Origin: Winogradskya humida
GTDB lineage: Bacteria > Actinomycetota > Actinomycetes > Mycobacteriales > Micromonosporaceae
Reading direction: 5' to 3'
DNA length: 64,000 nt
NCBI RefSeq assembly: GCF_016862215.1
Contig: NZ_BOMN01000117.1
Location: 29,235 to 93,234, forward strand
In this document: positions 42,569 to 51,808 of the stretch, in pieces
Layout of the letters: every line of letters begins with the position of its first letter
Numbering within the stretch: position 1 is the stretch's first letter
Made by a program: the position numbers and the translations under genes
The notes under the pieces: generated by a model
Databases searched by the model: none
What the model was told of the DNA's origin: nothing
What the model saw: the letters and a program-made list of their open reading frames with translations, nothing else

Positions 42569-43528
42569 ATGGCTCATCGCATCGCGCTGCTCGCCCTGAA
42601 CGAGGTGGTCGGATTCGACCTGAGCGCCCCGGCCCAGGTGTTCGGCGCTGCCCGCGCGCCCGACAACACGCCGTTCTACGAGACGTTCACCTGCGGCATC
42701 GGCGGCCTGCCGATCCGCGCGTCCCGGGGCGGCTTCCAGATCCTGCCCGACCACGACCTCGAGCCGCTGACCAGCGCGGACACCGTCCTGGTGCCCGGCA
42801 CCTACGCCGCGCTCGCCAGCGGCACCGTCGAACCGGTCGTCACCGAGGCGCTGCGGGCCGCCCACGAGCGCGGCGCCCGGATCATCTCCACCTGCACGGG
42901 AGCCTCGGTGCTGGCCGCCGTGGGCCTGCTCGACGGCCGCCGGGCCGCCAGCCACTGGGACTGGGCAGGCCGTCTGCGCCGTTTCTGGCCCGCCGTGGAA
43001 TGGGACTTCGATGTGCTGTTCGTCGACGACGGCGACGTCCTGACCTCGGCCGGAGTGGGAGCCGGCATCGACCTGTGCCTGCACGTGGTCCGCAGCGACC
43101 ACGGCAGTCTGGTCGCCAACCAGGCGGCCCGGCGCTGCGTGGTCCCGCCGTTCCGCGAGGGCGGCCAGGCCCAGTACATCGAACGGCCGATCCCGCAGGG
43201 TGGCACCGGCGGAACAAAAGCCACCCAGTCGTGGGCCTTGGACCGGCTCGCCGACCCGGTCAGCCTCGACGAGATGGCGACCCACGCCCGGATGAGCATC
43301 CGGACCTTCACCCGCCGGTTCCGCGACGAGACCGGCCTCAGCCCGCAGAAGTGGCTCCTCCAGCAGCGCGTCGCCCATGCCCGCCTCCTGCTCGAACAGA
43401 CCGATCTCAGCGTCGACCTGGTCGCCCGCCGCTCCGGCCTGGGCAGCGCCACAGCTCTGCGCCAGCACTTCCAGCAGTCCGTCGGCGTGGCCCCCAGCGC
43501 GTACCGGCGTACGTTCCGCGGCCTTTAG
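42569..43528 (+). CDS. GlxA family transcriptional regulator (DJ-1/PfpI-AraC)
   Basis: A 319-residue second copy of the same architecture as the gene at 5949-6941: DJ-1/PfpI sensor (about 3-170, with Cys109 in 'ISTCTGASVLAAVGL') and AraC helix-turn-helix (about 210-315, 'MSIRTFTRRFRDETGLSPQKWLLQQRV'). It diverges from the MFS gene. ATG 42569 is used; an in-frame GTG lies at 42551. Confidence 0.92.
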   Translation: MAHRIALLALNEVVGFDLSAPAQVFGAARAPDNTPFYETFTCGIGGLPIRASRGGFQILPDHDLEPLTSADTVLVPGTYAALASGTVEPVVTEALRAAHERGARIISTCTGASVLAAVGLLDGRRAASHWDWAGRLRRFWPAVEWDFDVLFVDDGDVLTSAGVGAGIDLCLHVVRSDHGSLVANQAARRCVVPPFREGGQAQYIERPIPQGGTGGTKATQSWALDRLADPVSLDEMATHARMSIRTFTRRFRDETGLSPQKWLLQQRVAHARLLLEQTDLSVDLVARRSGLGSATALRQHFQQSVGVAPSAYRRTFRGL

Positions 43529-43545
43529 GGGGTTGTAACAACAGC

Positions 43546-43573
43546 CTCAGATACGGGCAGAAGTGGCCGATGG
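43546..43573 (+). promoter_or_regulatory. Sigma-28 (FliA/WhiG)-like promoter of the pil operon
   Basis: CTCA (43546-43549), 16-nt spacer, GCCGATGG (43566-43573), 40 bp before pilB. The shape matches motility-type sigma promoters (TAAA/CTCA-N15/16-GCCGATAA). A near copy lies before the minor pilin operon at 51742. Confidence 0.5.
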
Positions 43574-43612
43574 GACAGGCGTACCCCGAACGTACCGTTT
43601 CCTGAGGATGAC

Positions 43613-45277
43613 ATGGATCAGACCTTCCGCCCGCTGCTCGACGCCCTGAAACAGATCGGCGTCGACGCCGTGGCGGTGGACGCGGCGGCGGACGAGGCGC
43701 AGCGCAGCGGCCGGTCGGTCCGCGCGGTCCTGATCAACGACCAGGTCGTCACCGAGGAGCAGCTGACCTCGGCAGCCGCGGCGGCGTTCGGCATCAACAC
43801 CCTCGACCTGGTCGGGTACAGCCCCGACCCGGCCGCGCTCAAGCGCATCCCGATGGCCGTCGTACTCCGCCACCGCGTGCTCGGCCTGGCGATCAACGAC
43901 GGCGAGCTCGTCGTCGGCGTGACCGACCCGGGCGACGTCGTGGCCCTCGACGACGTCCGCGCCTCCACCGGCATGACCGTGCGGCCCGTCGTGGTGGCCC
44001 GCAGCGAGGTACGCCGGATCATCGAGCGCCTCCAGCGCGAGGACAGCGACCTCGGCGACCTGGTCGACACCTCGCTCGAGGACTCGGCGATGGCCACCCA
44101 GGTCAACGGCGCCGACGATGCGCCGATCGTGCGGTACGTCAACAACCTGATCGAGCAGGCCGTCCAGAACCGCGCCTCCGACCTGCACCTCGAGCCGACC
44201 GAGGACGACATGCGGGTGCGCTACCGCATCGACGGCGTGCTGCACGAGCTGGACACGGTCCCCCGCGGCGTCATGGCGGCGCTCACCTCCCGCCTGAAAA
44301 TCATGTCGGGCGTCGACATCACCGAGAAACGGATCCCGCAGAACGGGCGTATCACCGCGCTCATCCGGGACCGGACGGTCGACCTGCGTACCGCCACGCT
44401 GCCCACGGTATGGGGCGAGAAGATCGTCCTGCGGGTCCTGGACACCGGCGGCATCGATCTGGAGATGACCAAGCTGGGCTTCACCCAGCACAACCTCGAC
44501 CGCTTCGCGGAGTCGTTCACCAAGCCGCACGGGATGGTCCTGGTCACCGGCCCCACCGGTTCCGGCAAATCCACCACGCTGTACGCGACCCTGGGCCGGA
44601 TCAGCAAGCCCGAGATCAACGTGATCACCGTCGAGGACCCCGTCGAGTACCGGCTCAGAGGCGTCAACCAGGTGCAGGTCAACGCGAAGGCCGGGCTGAC
44701 GTTCGCGGCCGTGCTGCCGGCGATCCTGCGCTCCGACCCGGACGTCGTGCTGATCGGCGAGATCCGGGACAGCAGCACCGCCCAGATCGCCGTCGAGGCG
44801 TCGCTCACCGGTCACCTCGTGCTCTCCACGCTGCACACCAACGACGCGCCCGGTGCGGTCACCCGGCTCACCGAGATGGGCATCGAGCCGTTCCTCGTGG
44901 GCTCGTCGCTGGACTGCGTGCTCGCCCAGCGGCTCGCCCGCCGGCTCTGCGACTGGTGCAAGGAGGCGTACGCGCCGAGCGAGGAGGAGCTGGAAGGGGC
45001 GAAATGGCCGCACCAGGACCTGAAGATCCCCGAGGTCCTGTACCAGCCGATCGGGTGCCGCAACTGCGCCAACACCGGTTATCGCGGCCGGATCGCGCTG
45101 CACGAGGTCATGCCCGTCTCGCCGGAGATCGAGTCGCTGACGATCCGGCGCGCCTCCTCCAACGAGATCCGCGAGGTGGCCATCGACCAGGGGATGTACG
45201 ACCTGCGCGCCGACGGCCTGGCCAAGGCTTCCGGGGGGCTGACGTCCGTACGCGAGGTGTCCCGGGTCGCGATCTGA
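43613..45277 (+). CDS. pilB: Type IV pilus assembly ATPase PilB
   Basis: A 554-residue GspE/PilB ATPase that powers pilin polymerisation. An MshEN-type N-terminal domain (about 1-145) may bind c-di-GMP, which would fit the two c-di-GMP enzymes in this window. Walker A 'GPTGSGKST' is at 313-321, followed by the Asp box and Walker B 'VVLIGEIRD'. Cys446/Cys449 and Cys482/Cys485 form the zinc tetracysteine site. First gene of the pil cluster, behind a sigma-28-like promoter. Confidence 0.95.
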   Translation: MDQTFRPLLDALKQIGVDAVAVDAAADEAQRSGRSVRAVLINDQVVTEEQLTSAAAAAFGINTLDLVGYSPDPAALKRIPMAVVLRHRVLGLAINDGELVVGVTDPGDVVALDDVRASTGMTVRPVVVARSEVRRIIERLQREDSDLGDLVDTSLEDSAMATQVNGADDAPIVRYVNNLIEQAVQNRASDLHLEPTEDDMRVRYRIDGVLHELDTVPRGVMAALTSRLKIMSGVDITEKRIPQNGRITALIRDRTVDLRTATLPTVWGEKIVLRVLDTGGIDLEMTKLGFTQHNLDRFAESFTKPHGMVLVTGPTGSGKSTTLYATLGRISKPEINVITVEDPVEYRLRGVNQVQVNAKAGLTFAAVLPAILRSDPDVVLIGEIRDSSTAQIAVEASLTGHLVLSTLHTNDAPGAVTRLTEMGIEPFLVGSSLDCVLAQRLARRLCDWCKEAYAPSEEELEGAKWPHQDLKIPEVLYQPIGCRNCANTGYRGRIALHEVMPVSPEIESLTIRRASSNEIREVAIDQGMYDLRADGLAKASGGLTSVREVSRVAI

Positions 45278-45362
45278 TCGAGGGCCGGCAGCGTACCCGT
45301 TTCGCAACCCGTACGCGCATTTCCGGCGGAAGAGGTCCTAAAGCCACCCGGGACCGTGCCGA

Positions 45363-46535
45363 ATGAGGGAGGCGTCAGAGAAGTCCACGAGATTGTCGGT
45401 GCCACGGATGTATGCCGTCGAACAGGAAGTGCCGCACCAGGCGGGCCCCGCCGAGCCGGGTGCCGGCGACCTGGCCGTGCTCGACCAGATGCTGGTCTCG
45501 CTCGTCGAGGCCCGGGGCTCCGACCTGCACCTGACCGTCGGCTCCCCGCCGATGATCCGTGTCGACGGCGGGCTGCGCGCCCTGCCCGGCTACGGCAAGC
45601 TGAACTCCGCCGACACCGCGATGCTGGCCCGCGCGGCGGTCTCCGGCGCTCAGTGGACGACCTTCCAGCAGGTGCAGGAGCTGGACTTCGCACACAGCAT
45701 CGTCGGCGTCTCCCGCTTCCGCGGCAACCTCTACATCCAGCGCAACTCGTGCGGCGCAGTCTTCCGAGCCATCCCCCACAAGATCAAGCCGCTGGACGAG
45801 CTCGGCATGCCCGACTCGGTGGCCCGCTTCGCCCACCTGCCCCGCGGCCTGGTGCTGGTGACCGGTCCGACCGGCTCCGGCAAGACCACCACGCTCGCCT
45901 CGGTGCTGGACCTCTGCAACCGCTCGCGGGCCAGCCACATCATCACCATCGAGGACCCGATCGAGTTCCTGCACCCGCACAAGCGCAGCGTGGTGAACCA
46001 GCGCGAGGTCGGCTCGGACACCGAGACGTTCGCCCAGGCCCTCAAGCACGCGCTGCGCCAGGACCCCGATGTCATCCTGGTCGGCGAGCTGCGTGACCTG
46101 GAGACCACCGCGACGGCGCTGACCGCCGCGGAGACCGGTCACCTGGTGCTGGCGACGCTGCACACGCAGAGCGCCACCCAGACCATCGACCGGGTCATCG
46201 ACATCTTCCCGCCGCATCAGCAGCTGCAGATCCGCGCGCAGCTGGCCGCGAGTCTGCAGGGCGTCGTCACGCAGGCCCTCGCGCCGCGTGCCGACGGCAA
46301 GGGCCGCGCGGTGATCTGCGAGATCCTCACCGCCACGCCGGCCATCCGAAGCCTCATCCGCGAGGGCAAGTCGCACCAGATCCCGTCCTTCATGCAGGCC
46401 GGCGGCAACGACGGCATGCTCTCGTTCGACCAGCACCTGGCCGACCGGGTCCGCGAAGGCGTGATCAACATGCAGGCCGCCCTCGAGATCTGCCACTCCA
46501 GTGACGAGCTCAAGCGCCTGATCGGACGGGTCTGA
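45363..46535 (+). CDS. pilT: Type IV pilus retraction ATPase PilT
   Basis: A 390-residue ATPase that depolymerises the pilus. Walker A 'GPTGSGKTTT' begins near residue 168, Walker B 'VILVGELRD' follows, and the PilT hallmark AIRNLIRE is present as 'AIRSLIREGK', then 'MQAGGNDGMLSFDQHL'. These separate it from PilB. Start uncertain: ATG 45363 is used, with another ATG at 45408; the first 45 residues are not conserved-looking. One base separates it from pilC. Confidence 0.95.
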   Translation: MREASEKSTRLSVPRMYAVEQEVPHQAGPAEPGAGDLAVLDQMLVSLVEARGSDLHLTVGSPPMIRVDGGLRALPGYGKLNSADTAMLARAAVSGAQWTTFQQVQELDFAHSIVGVSRFRGNLYIQRNSCGAVFRAIPHKIKPLDELGMPDSVARFAHLPRGLVLVTGPTGSGKTTTLASVLDLCNRSRASHIITIEDPIEFLHPHKRSVVNQREVGSDTETFAQALKHALRQDPDVILVGELRDLETTATALTAAETGHLVLATLHTQSATQTIDRVIDIFPPHQQLQIRAQLAASLQGVVTQALAPRADGKGRAVICEILTATPAIRSLIREGKSHQIPSFMQAGGNDGMLSFDQHLADRVREGVINMQAALEICHSSDELKRLIGRV

Positions 46536-46536
46536 C

Positions 46537-47769
46537 ATGCCGGCGACGAAGACGTTCCACTACAACAGCATCGACTCGACCGGCCGCAAGACCAAGGGCA
46601 CGGTCGAGGCGGTGAACGAGACCGCGGCGACGAGCATGCTGCGCCAGCGCGGCGAGGTACCACTGGAGATGGTCGCTGCGGGCCAGGGCCTGCAGATGGA
46701 CATCAAGATCCCGGGGCTGGGCAACCGCACCAAGCTCAAGGATCTGGCCGTCTTCGCGCGCCAGTTCGCCACGATGACCGCGTCGGGCATGTCGCTGCTG
46801 CGCTCGCTGGCGATCCTTGAGGAGCAGACCACCGCCGCCTCGCTGAAGAGGGCGATCGGCGAGGTCCGCGGCGACGTCTCCGGTGGCCTCTCGCTCTCCG
46901 GATCCATGGCCAAGCACGACAAGATCTTCCCCCGGCTGATGGTCGCCATGGTCCGCGCCGGTGAGGCCGGCGGTATGATCGACAAGGCGCTGGAGCAGAT
47001 CGCGGACAGCCTGGAGAAGGACACCGCGCTCCGCGGAAAGATCAAGGGCGCGCTCACCTATCCCGCCATCGTGCTGAGCTTCACGTTCGTGATGATCGCG
47101 GCGGTGCTCAAGTTCATCGTCCCGATCTTCGAGAACATGTTCAAGAACCTGGGCGGCCAGCTGCCGGCCATCACCCAGTTCCTGGTCGACACCAGCCACA
47201 ACATGTACTGGATCGGGCCGACGTTCCTCGGTGTCACGATCGGCGGCACGATCGCCTACAAACGACAGCAGCGCGCCAGCGCCGACTTCCGGCTCAAGGT
47301 CGACAAGATCAAGTTGCGCCTGCCGGTCTTCGGCTCCCTGTTGCAGAAGCTCGCGATCAGCCGCTTCTCCCGCAACCTCGGCCTGCTGCTCAACGTCGGC
47401 GTGCCCGTGATGCAGGCGCTCGCCGTGGTCGGCGAGACCACCGGCAACGAGGTCATCAACGCGGCCATGAAGGACGTGCAGTCCGCCGTGCGCGACGGGC
47501 AGCCCATGTCCTCGGCGATGCGGCTGCACAAGGTCTTCCCCGAGATGGTCACACAGATGATCGAAGTCGGCGAAGAAAGCGGTCAGATCAGTCAGATGCT
47601 CGACAAGGTTGCCGATTTCTATGACAGGGAAGTCGACTCCGCCGCCGAGTCACTGACCGCCTCGATCGAACCGATCATGGTCCTCGTCATGGGCACCGTG
47701 GTCGGCGGAATGGTGATCTGTCTGTACCTACCGATGTTCACCATCTACCAGAACATCCAGAGCAACTAA
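46537..47769 (+). CDS. pilC: Type IV pilus inner membrane platform protein PilC
   Basis: A 410-residue GspF/PilC protein with two homologous halves. 'KDLAVFARQFATMTASGMSLLRSLAILEEQT' opens the first and 'LAISRFSRNLGLLLNVGVPVMQALAVVGETTGN' the second. Membrane helices lie near 172-195, 220-240 and 375-400. It anchors the ATPases under the growing pilus. Starts 1 bp after pilT. Confidence 0.95.
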   Translation: MPATKTFHYNSIDSTGRKTKGTVEAVNETAATSMLRQRGEVPLEMVAAGQGLQMDIKIPGLGNRTKLKDLAVFARQFATMTASGMSLLRSLAILEEQTTAASLKRAIGEVRGDVSGGLSLSGSMAKHDKIFPRLMVAMVRAGEAGGMIDKALEQIADSLEKDTALRGKIKGALTYPAIVLSFTFVMIAAVLKFIVPIFENMFKNLGGQLPAITQFLVDTSHNMYWIGPTFLGVTIGGTIAYKRQQRASADFRLKVDKIKLRLPVFGSLLQKLAISRFSRNLGLLLNVGVPVMQALAVVGETTGNEVINAAMKDVQSAVRDGQPMSSAMRLHKVFPEMVTQMIEVGEESGQISQMLDKVADFYDREVDSAAESLTASIEPIMVLVMGTVVGGMVICLYLPMFTIYQNIQSN

Positions 47770-47873
47770 AAGCCCTGGAGCAGTATGCGACCGGTCTCCG
47801 GTCGACGTCGGGCACCCGAGCCCGGACAACCCCATCCCCGCTTCACCCCTGACGCCCTACGGAGGCACCCCCA

Positions 47874-48350
47874 ATGCAGGACATCATCACCCGGATGCGC
47901 GCCAAGAAGGACGACGAGGGCTTCACCCTCATCGAGCTCCTCGTGGTCGTGGTCATCATCGGCGTCCTGGTCGCCATCGCCGTCCCGGTCTACCTGAACT
48001 ACCGCCAGGGTGCCGCCGACAAGTCGGCCCAGTCCGACGTCCGCGGCGCCATCAGCGCGGTGGAGCAGTACTACACCGACAACGGCAACACCTACCCGGC
48101 TCCGGGCACCACCCTGGTCGACCAGAGCGGCGCGTCGATCACGATCGGCAACCAGAAGATCACGCTGTCCGACAAGACGCACCTGACCCTGTACCTGGCC
48201 AGCAGCACCGCGACCACGTACATGCTCTGCGCGTACAACACCGGCGGCAGCACGGGCAAGTTCTACGTCTACGACAGCTCGGCCGGCGGTTCCGTCAAGG
48301 GCGTCACAAGCGCGTCCCCCGCGGCGACCTTCATGACCAAGTGCGTCTGA
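47874..48350 (+). CDS. pilA: Major type IV pilin PilA
   Basis: A 158-residue prepilin. A short leader ends at Gly16, followed by Phe17 and the hydrophobic stem 'FTLIELLVVVVIIGVLVAIA' with the conserved Glu5 (Glu21 of the precursor). The globular part includes 'VEQYYTDNGNTYPAPG' and two cysteines ('MLCAYN' and the C-terminal 'KCV') that can close the D-region loop. GGAGG lies just before the ATG. The 104-bp gap after pilC may hold a separate promoter for high expression. Confidence 0.95.
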   Translation: MQDIITRMRAKKDDEGFTLIELLVVVVIIGVLVAIAVPVYLNYRQGAADKSAQSDVRGAISAVEQYYTDNGNTYPAPGTTLVDQSGASITIGNQKITLSDKTHLTLYLASSTATTYMLCAYNTGGSTGKFYVYDSSAGGSVKGVTSASPAATFMTKCV

Positions 48351-48402
48351 TCCCGTCCGCTTTCTGAAACATCTCGCACCGCGAGACCGAGGAGGTCCGA
48401 AG

Positions 48403-49179
48403 ATGCCAGAGCCTCTGCTGCTCGGCGTCGTCGGCCTGCTCGGTCTCGCGGTCGGCTCGTTCCTGAACGTGGTGATCTACCGGGTGCCCCGCGGCGAGTC
48501 CCTCGTCCGGCCGGGCTCCCACTGCCCGCACTGCGGCAACGAGGTCCGCAACCGGCACAACATCCCCGTCTTCGGCTGGCTGATGCTGCGCGGAAGATGT
48601 GCCGACTGCAAGGCCCCCATCAGCGCCCGGTATCCCCTCGTCGAGGCGGGTACCGCGGCGCTGTTCGTAGCCGTGGCGGCCAAGTTCGGCTGGTCGTGGG
48701 AGCTCCCGGCGTACCTCTATCTTGCCGCGATCTCCATCGCCTTGGCCGCCATCGACCTGGACGTCTACCGCCTGCCCGACCAGATCGTGCTCCCGTCCTA
48801 CAGCGTCGCGCTGCTGCTGCTCGTCCCCGCGATGATCGCCGGCGACGGCTGGGACGCCGCGACCCGGGCACTGATCGCGGCCGGCGTGATGTGGCTGCTG
48901 TTCCGGGTCATCGGCTTCTTCGGCATGGGCGGCGGCGACATCAAACTCGCGCCGCTGCTCGGGCTCTACCTCGGCTGGCTCGGCTGGAGCTGGGTCGCGG
49001 TCGGACTGTTCGCGGCGTTCCTGCTCGGCGGGGTCGCCGGCTCCCTGCTGCTGGCCCTGCGCGTGGTCAAGCGCAAGAGCCGCATCCCGTTCGGCCCCTA
49101 CATGCTCACCGGCGCGTTCGTGGCGGTCTTCGCCGCGGCCCCCATCGCCGGCTGGTACTCGTCCCTGCTCGTGGTCTGA
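48403..49179 (+). CDS. pilD: Prepilin peptidase/N-methyltransferase PilD
   Basis: A 258-residue A24-family aspartyl protease that cleaves and N-methylates prepilins. Two CxxC pairs (Cys41/Cys44, Cys66/Cys69) mark the methylase domain; catalytic aspartates are Asp118 ('AAIDLDVYRLPD') and Asp179 in 'GMGGGDIK'. About eight membrane helices. It is expected to process PilA and the three prepilin-like proteins downstream. Confidence 0.95.
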   Translation: MPEPLLLGVVGLLGLAVGSFLNVVIYRVPRGESLVRPGSHCPHCGNEVRNRHNIPVFGWLMLRGRCADCKAPISARYPLVEAGTAALFVAVAAKFGWSWELPAYLYLAAISIALAAIDLDVYRLPDQIVLPSYSVALLLLVPAMIAGDGWDAATRALIAAGVMWLLFRVIGFFGMGGGDIKLAPLLGLYLGWLGWSWVAVGLFAAFLLGGVAGSLLLALRVVKRKSRIPFGPYMLTGAFVAVFAAAPIAGWYSSLLVV

Positions 49180-49194
49180 AGAAGAGGAGAACAG

Positions 49195-50220
49195 ATGGCG
49201 GGCGTCAACCCGATCGGGCTGGACATCGGCTCGTCGTCCATCCGCGCGGTAGAGGTGAAGCGCGCGAAGGACGAGTACACCCTGACCAACTTCGGGCAGG
49301 TCCCGCTGCCGCACGGCACCGTACAGGGCGGCATCCTCTCCGACCCGGTCGCGGTGACGTCGGCGCTCAAACAGCTCTGGGCGGCGTGCAAGTTCAACAC
49401 CAAGCAGGTCATGCTCGGCGTGACCAACCCGCAGCTGGTGGTCCGCGAGATGTCGGTCTCCAACCTGCCGCCCAAGGAGATGCACCGGTCGCTGCCGTTC
49501 CAGGTACGCGACATGCTGCCCCTCGCCGTGGAACGCTCGCTGCTCGACTTCCGGCCCCTCGAGGAACCGGGCACCAACCCGACCGTGCGCGGGCTGCTGA
49601 TCGCCATGCCCAAGGACGCGGTGACCGAGCTCGTCCAGGCCGTCGAGAAGGCCGGGCTGCACGTCGTCGACGTCGACCTGGCCTCGTTCGCCCTGCTGCG
49701 CGCCGCCTCCCGGCTGGACGCCCAGGTCGAGGCGATCGTGGACATCGGCGCCGAGGTCACCAGCGTCGTCGTGCATGCCGACGGCGAGCCGCTGATCGTG
49801 CGTACGGTGCCGCGCGGGGGTGTCGAGATCACCGAGAGCATCGCCACCCGGCTGGGCATCACGCCGGCCGAGGCCGAGGCGCTGAAGTGCCGCTTCGGGC
49901 TGCACGGCGACGGCCAGCCGGACACCGACTCGGCCGCCGCGGACGCGATCCGCCCGCTCGTCAACGAGCTGCGCAGCTCCTTCACCTACCTCGCCTCGGG
50001 TGAGCGGCAGAAGCAGGTCACCCGGGTGGCGCTCTGCGGCGGTGGCGCGCTGATGCCCGGCCTCGCCGAGCACGTGCAGCAACAGCTCGGCGTGGCTGTC
50101 ATGTACGCCGACAGCGCCGCCCGCCTGCGCGACACCCGCAAAGCGCGTACCCGCGGCTTCGACAGTTTTGTCCCGTCGGCAGCGGTGTCGATCGGCCTGA
50201 CCCTGGGAGCGGCAGCCTGA
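49195..50220 (+). CDS. pilM: Type IV pilus assembly protein PilM
   Basis: A 341-residue actin/FtsA-like protein: 'GLDIGSSSIRAVEVKR' phosphate-1 loop, 'AIVDIGAEVTSVVV' phosphate-2 loop and 'RVALCGGGALMPGL' adenosine motif. PilM binds the cytosolic tail of PilN to align the assembly platform. Here that tail would be the first 45 residues of the next gene, overlapped by 1 bp. Confidence 0.94.
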   Translation: MAGVNPIGLDIGSSSIRAVEVKRAKDEYTLTNFGQVPLPHGTVQGGILSDPVAVTSALKQLWAACKFNTKQVMLGVTNPQLVVREMSVSNLPPKEMHRSLPFQVRDMLPLAVERSLLDFRPLEEPGTNPTVRGLLIAMPKDAVTELVQAVEKAGLHVVDVDLASFALLRAASRLDAQVEAIVDIGAEVTSVVVHADGEPLIVRTVPRGGVEITESIATRLGITPAEAEALKCRFGLHGDGQPDTDSAAADAIRPLVNELRSSFTYLASGERQKQVTRVALCGGGALMPGLAEHVQQQLGVAVMYADSAARLRDTRKARTRGFDSFVPSAAVSIGLTLGAAA

Positions 50221-50924
50221 TGGCCACGACCCTGATGCCGGTCGACCCGGCGATGTCCCCGCAACGGGCGACCCGAGTGCTCCACATCTCGGCGAGCCTG
50301 CTGCCCGAGGAGATCATCAGCGCCCGCCGGGCCCGGCGTACCCGCGGCTGGGCGATCGTCGCCGTGATCATCGTCGCCTGCCTGCTCGGCGGCTGGTTCT
50401 TCGTCGCCAACCAGGAGACCCGGGCCGCCGACGACGAACTGTCCACGGCCACCACCGAGGTGACCGACCTGCAGCGCAGCCAGCGCGCGTACAAGGAGGT
50501 GGTCGACGTGCAGAACTCCACGGACACCCTCTCCAAGCAGCTGAAGGCCGTGATGAAGAGCGATCTCGGCTGGGCCGCGCTCTACGTCACGCTCAACGAC
50601 ACGGCCGCGGCGTCCGGCCTGACCCTCAACGGTGTTCAGGGTGCTCTCAGCACAACAGGCGGCAGCGCCGCAACGGGCACATTGCCCAGCACCTCCACCG
50701 CCGCCACGGTCGGCAGCCTGGTCATCACCGGTAGCGGACCGGACAAGGAGGCAGTAGCCGCCTACGTCGACGCGCTCGGGAAGCAGACGGTGGTCGCCAA
50801 CCCGTTCGTCACCGCGGTGAACTCCGACGCCCAGTCCTCTGATGACGTCACCTTCAGCATGAACGTCGACATCACCTCCCTGGCGCTCTGCGGCCGCTTC
50901 GGCGAGAAATGTGAGACCAAGTAA
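50220..50924 (+). CDS. pilN: Type IV pilus assembly protein PilN
   Basis: A 234-residue bitopic protein with a 40-residue cytosolic tail, a transmembrane helix near 43-64 and an outer coiled coil (about 65-105) followed by a ferredoxin-like domain. A low-complexity Gly/Thr/Ser stretch (about 145-165) interrupts it. Overlaps pilM and pilO by 1 bp each, as typical for the PilMNO complex. Confidence 0.9.
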   Translation: MATTLMPVDPAMSPQRATRVLHISASLLPEEIISARRARRTRGWAIVAVIIVACLLGGWFFVANQETRAADDELSTATTEVTDLQRSQRAYKEVVDVQNSTDTLSKQLKAVMKSDLGWAALYVTLNDTAAASGLTLNGVQGALSTTGGSAATGTLPSTSTAATVGSLVITGSGPDKEAVAAYVDALGKQTVVANPFVTAVNSDAQSSDDVTFSMNVDITSLALCGRFGEKCETK

Positions 50925-51541
50925 TGGGCGCCCGGCACGCGGACCGGCTCTGGATGATCGCCGGCGGGGTCGTCATCGTGGTGATGGCCCTTGTCGCCTG
51001 GTTCCTGCTGATCAGCCCCCAGTACGCCGAGGCGGGCGATCTCCGCTCGCAGACCGACACGGCCCGGTCGCAGGCGAGCCAGCTCCGCAAACGGATCGTC
51101 GCACTGCAGAAGGACAAGGCGAACCTGACCAAGCTCAAGGCGACGCTCTCCACCTACCAGGACGCGCTCCCGTCGGACTCCGGTGTGCCGGCGTTCCTGC
51201 GCCAGCTGCAGGCGGCCGGCAATGACCTCGGGGTGTCGGTCAGCGGCGTCACGGTCGGCTCGCCCACCGACTCCACCGCCACCGCCGGCGTCAAAGAGCT
51301 ACCGATCCAGCTCACCGTCACGGGCTCGGTGCAGGAACTCAACAGCTTCCTGGAGCAACTCCAGGGCGGCGGACAGAAACGCGCGGTCCTCATCACGTCG
51401 GCGACCTGGGGCTCCGCCCAATCCGCGGTCACGGCCGACGGCAGCACCGACACGACCGTGAAACAGAGCGTCGACCTGCAGCTCAAGGCGTTCGTGGCAC
51501 CGCCGGTAGGCACCGACGCCCCGACCGTCACCACCGACTGA
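50924..51541 (+). CDS. pilO: Type IV pilus assembly protein PilO
   Basis: A 205-residue bitopic protein: transmembrane helix near 10-32, coiled coil (about 40-80) and a C-terminal ferredoxin-like domain ('ELPIQLTVTGSVQELNSFLEQLQ'). PilO pairs with PilN in the periplasm-like space. There is no PilP/PilQ secretin, as expected for a monoderm bacterium. Confidence 0.9.
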   Translation: MGARHADRLWMIAGGVVIVVMALVAWFLLISPQYAEAGDLRSQTDTARSQASQLRKRIVALQKDKANLTKLKATLSTYQDALPSDSGVPAFLRQLQAAGNDLGVSVSGVTVGSPTDSTATAGVKELPIQLTVTGSVQELNSFLEQLQGGGQKRAVLITSATWGSAQSAVTADGSTDTTVKQSVDLQLKAFVAPPVGTDAPTVTTD

Positions 51542-51544
51542 GCC

Positions 51545-51739
51545 ATGGACGGCGTCGAGGGCGCGATGCAGACCCGCGACGGGCAGTGGCGGGTCGAAGC
51601 GGTCGTACGCCGCCGCACCCGCTGGTACCGCATCGTCCACGGCGACGAGGTCTACGACCGGCTCTCCATCGCCGGGGTCGAACGCGTCCTCGACGAAGCC
51701 GGCGTCGACCGGCACCTCTTGATCGAAGTTGAGCAGTAA
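51545..51739 (+). CDS. Small hypothetical protein at the end of the pil operon
   Basis: A 64-residue basic/acidic protein ('WRVEAVVRRRTRWYRIVHGDEVYDRLSIAGVERVLDEAG') with a likely beta-beta-alpha pattern. It begins 3 bp after pilO. An internal ATG eight codons in is possible. No family recognised; codon usage and tight spacing support it being real. Confidence 0.65.
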   Translation: MDGVEGAMQTRDGQWRVEAVVRRRTRWYRIVHGDEVYDRLSIAGVERVLDEAGVDRHLLIEVEQ

Positions 51740-51741
51740 TC

Positions 51742-51769
51742 CTCAGATTCGGCACGCAGCGATCGATGG
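51742..51769 (+). promoter_or_regulatory. Sigma-28 (FliA/WhiG)-like promoter of the minor pilin operon
   Basis: CTCA (51742-51745), 16-nt spacer, ATCGATGG (51762-51769), 39 bp before the first minor pilin gene. The context CCTCAGATnCGG is shared with the pilB promoter at 43546, supporting one sigma factor for both operons. Confidence 0.5.
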
Positions 51770-51808
51770 TGTGGTAACGACCGCCGACCGCACGAGGAGT
51801 GGGGCACG

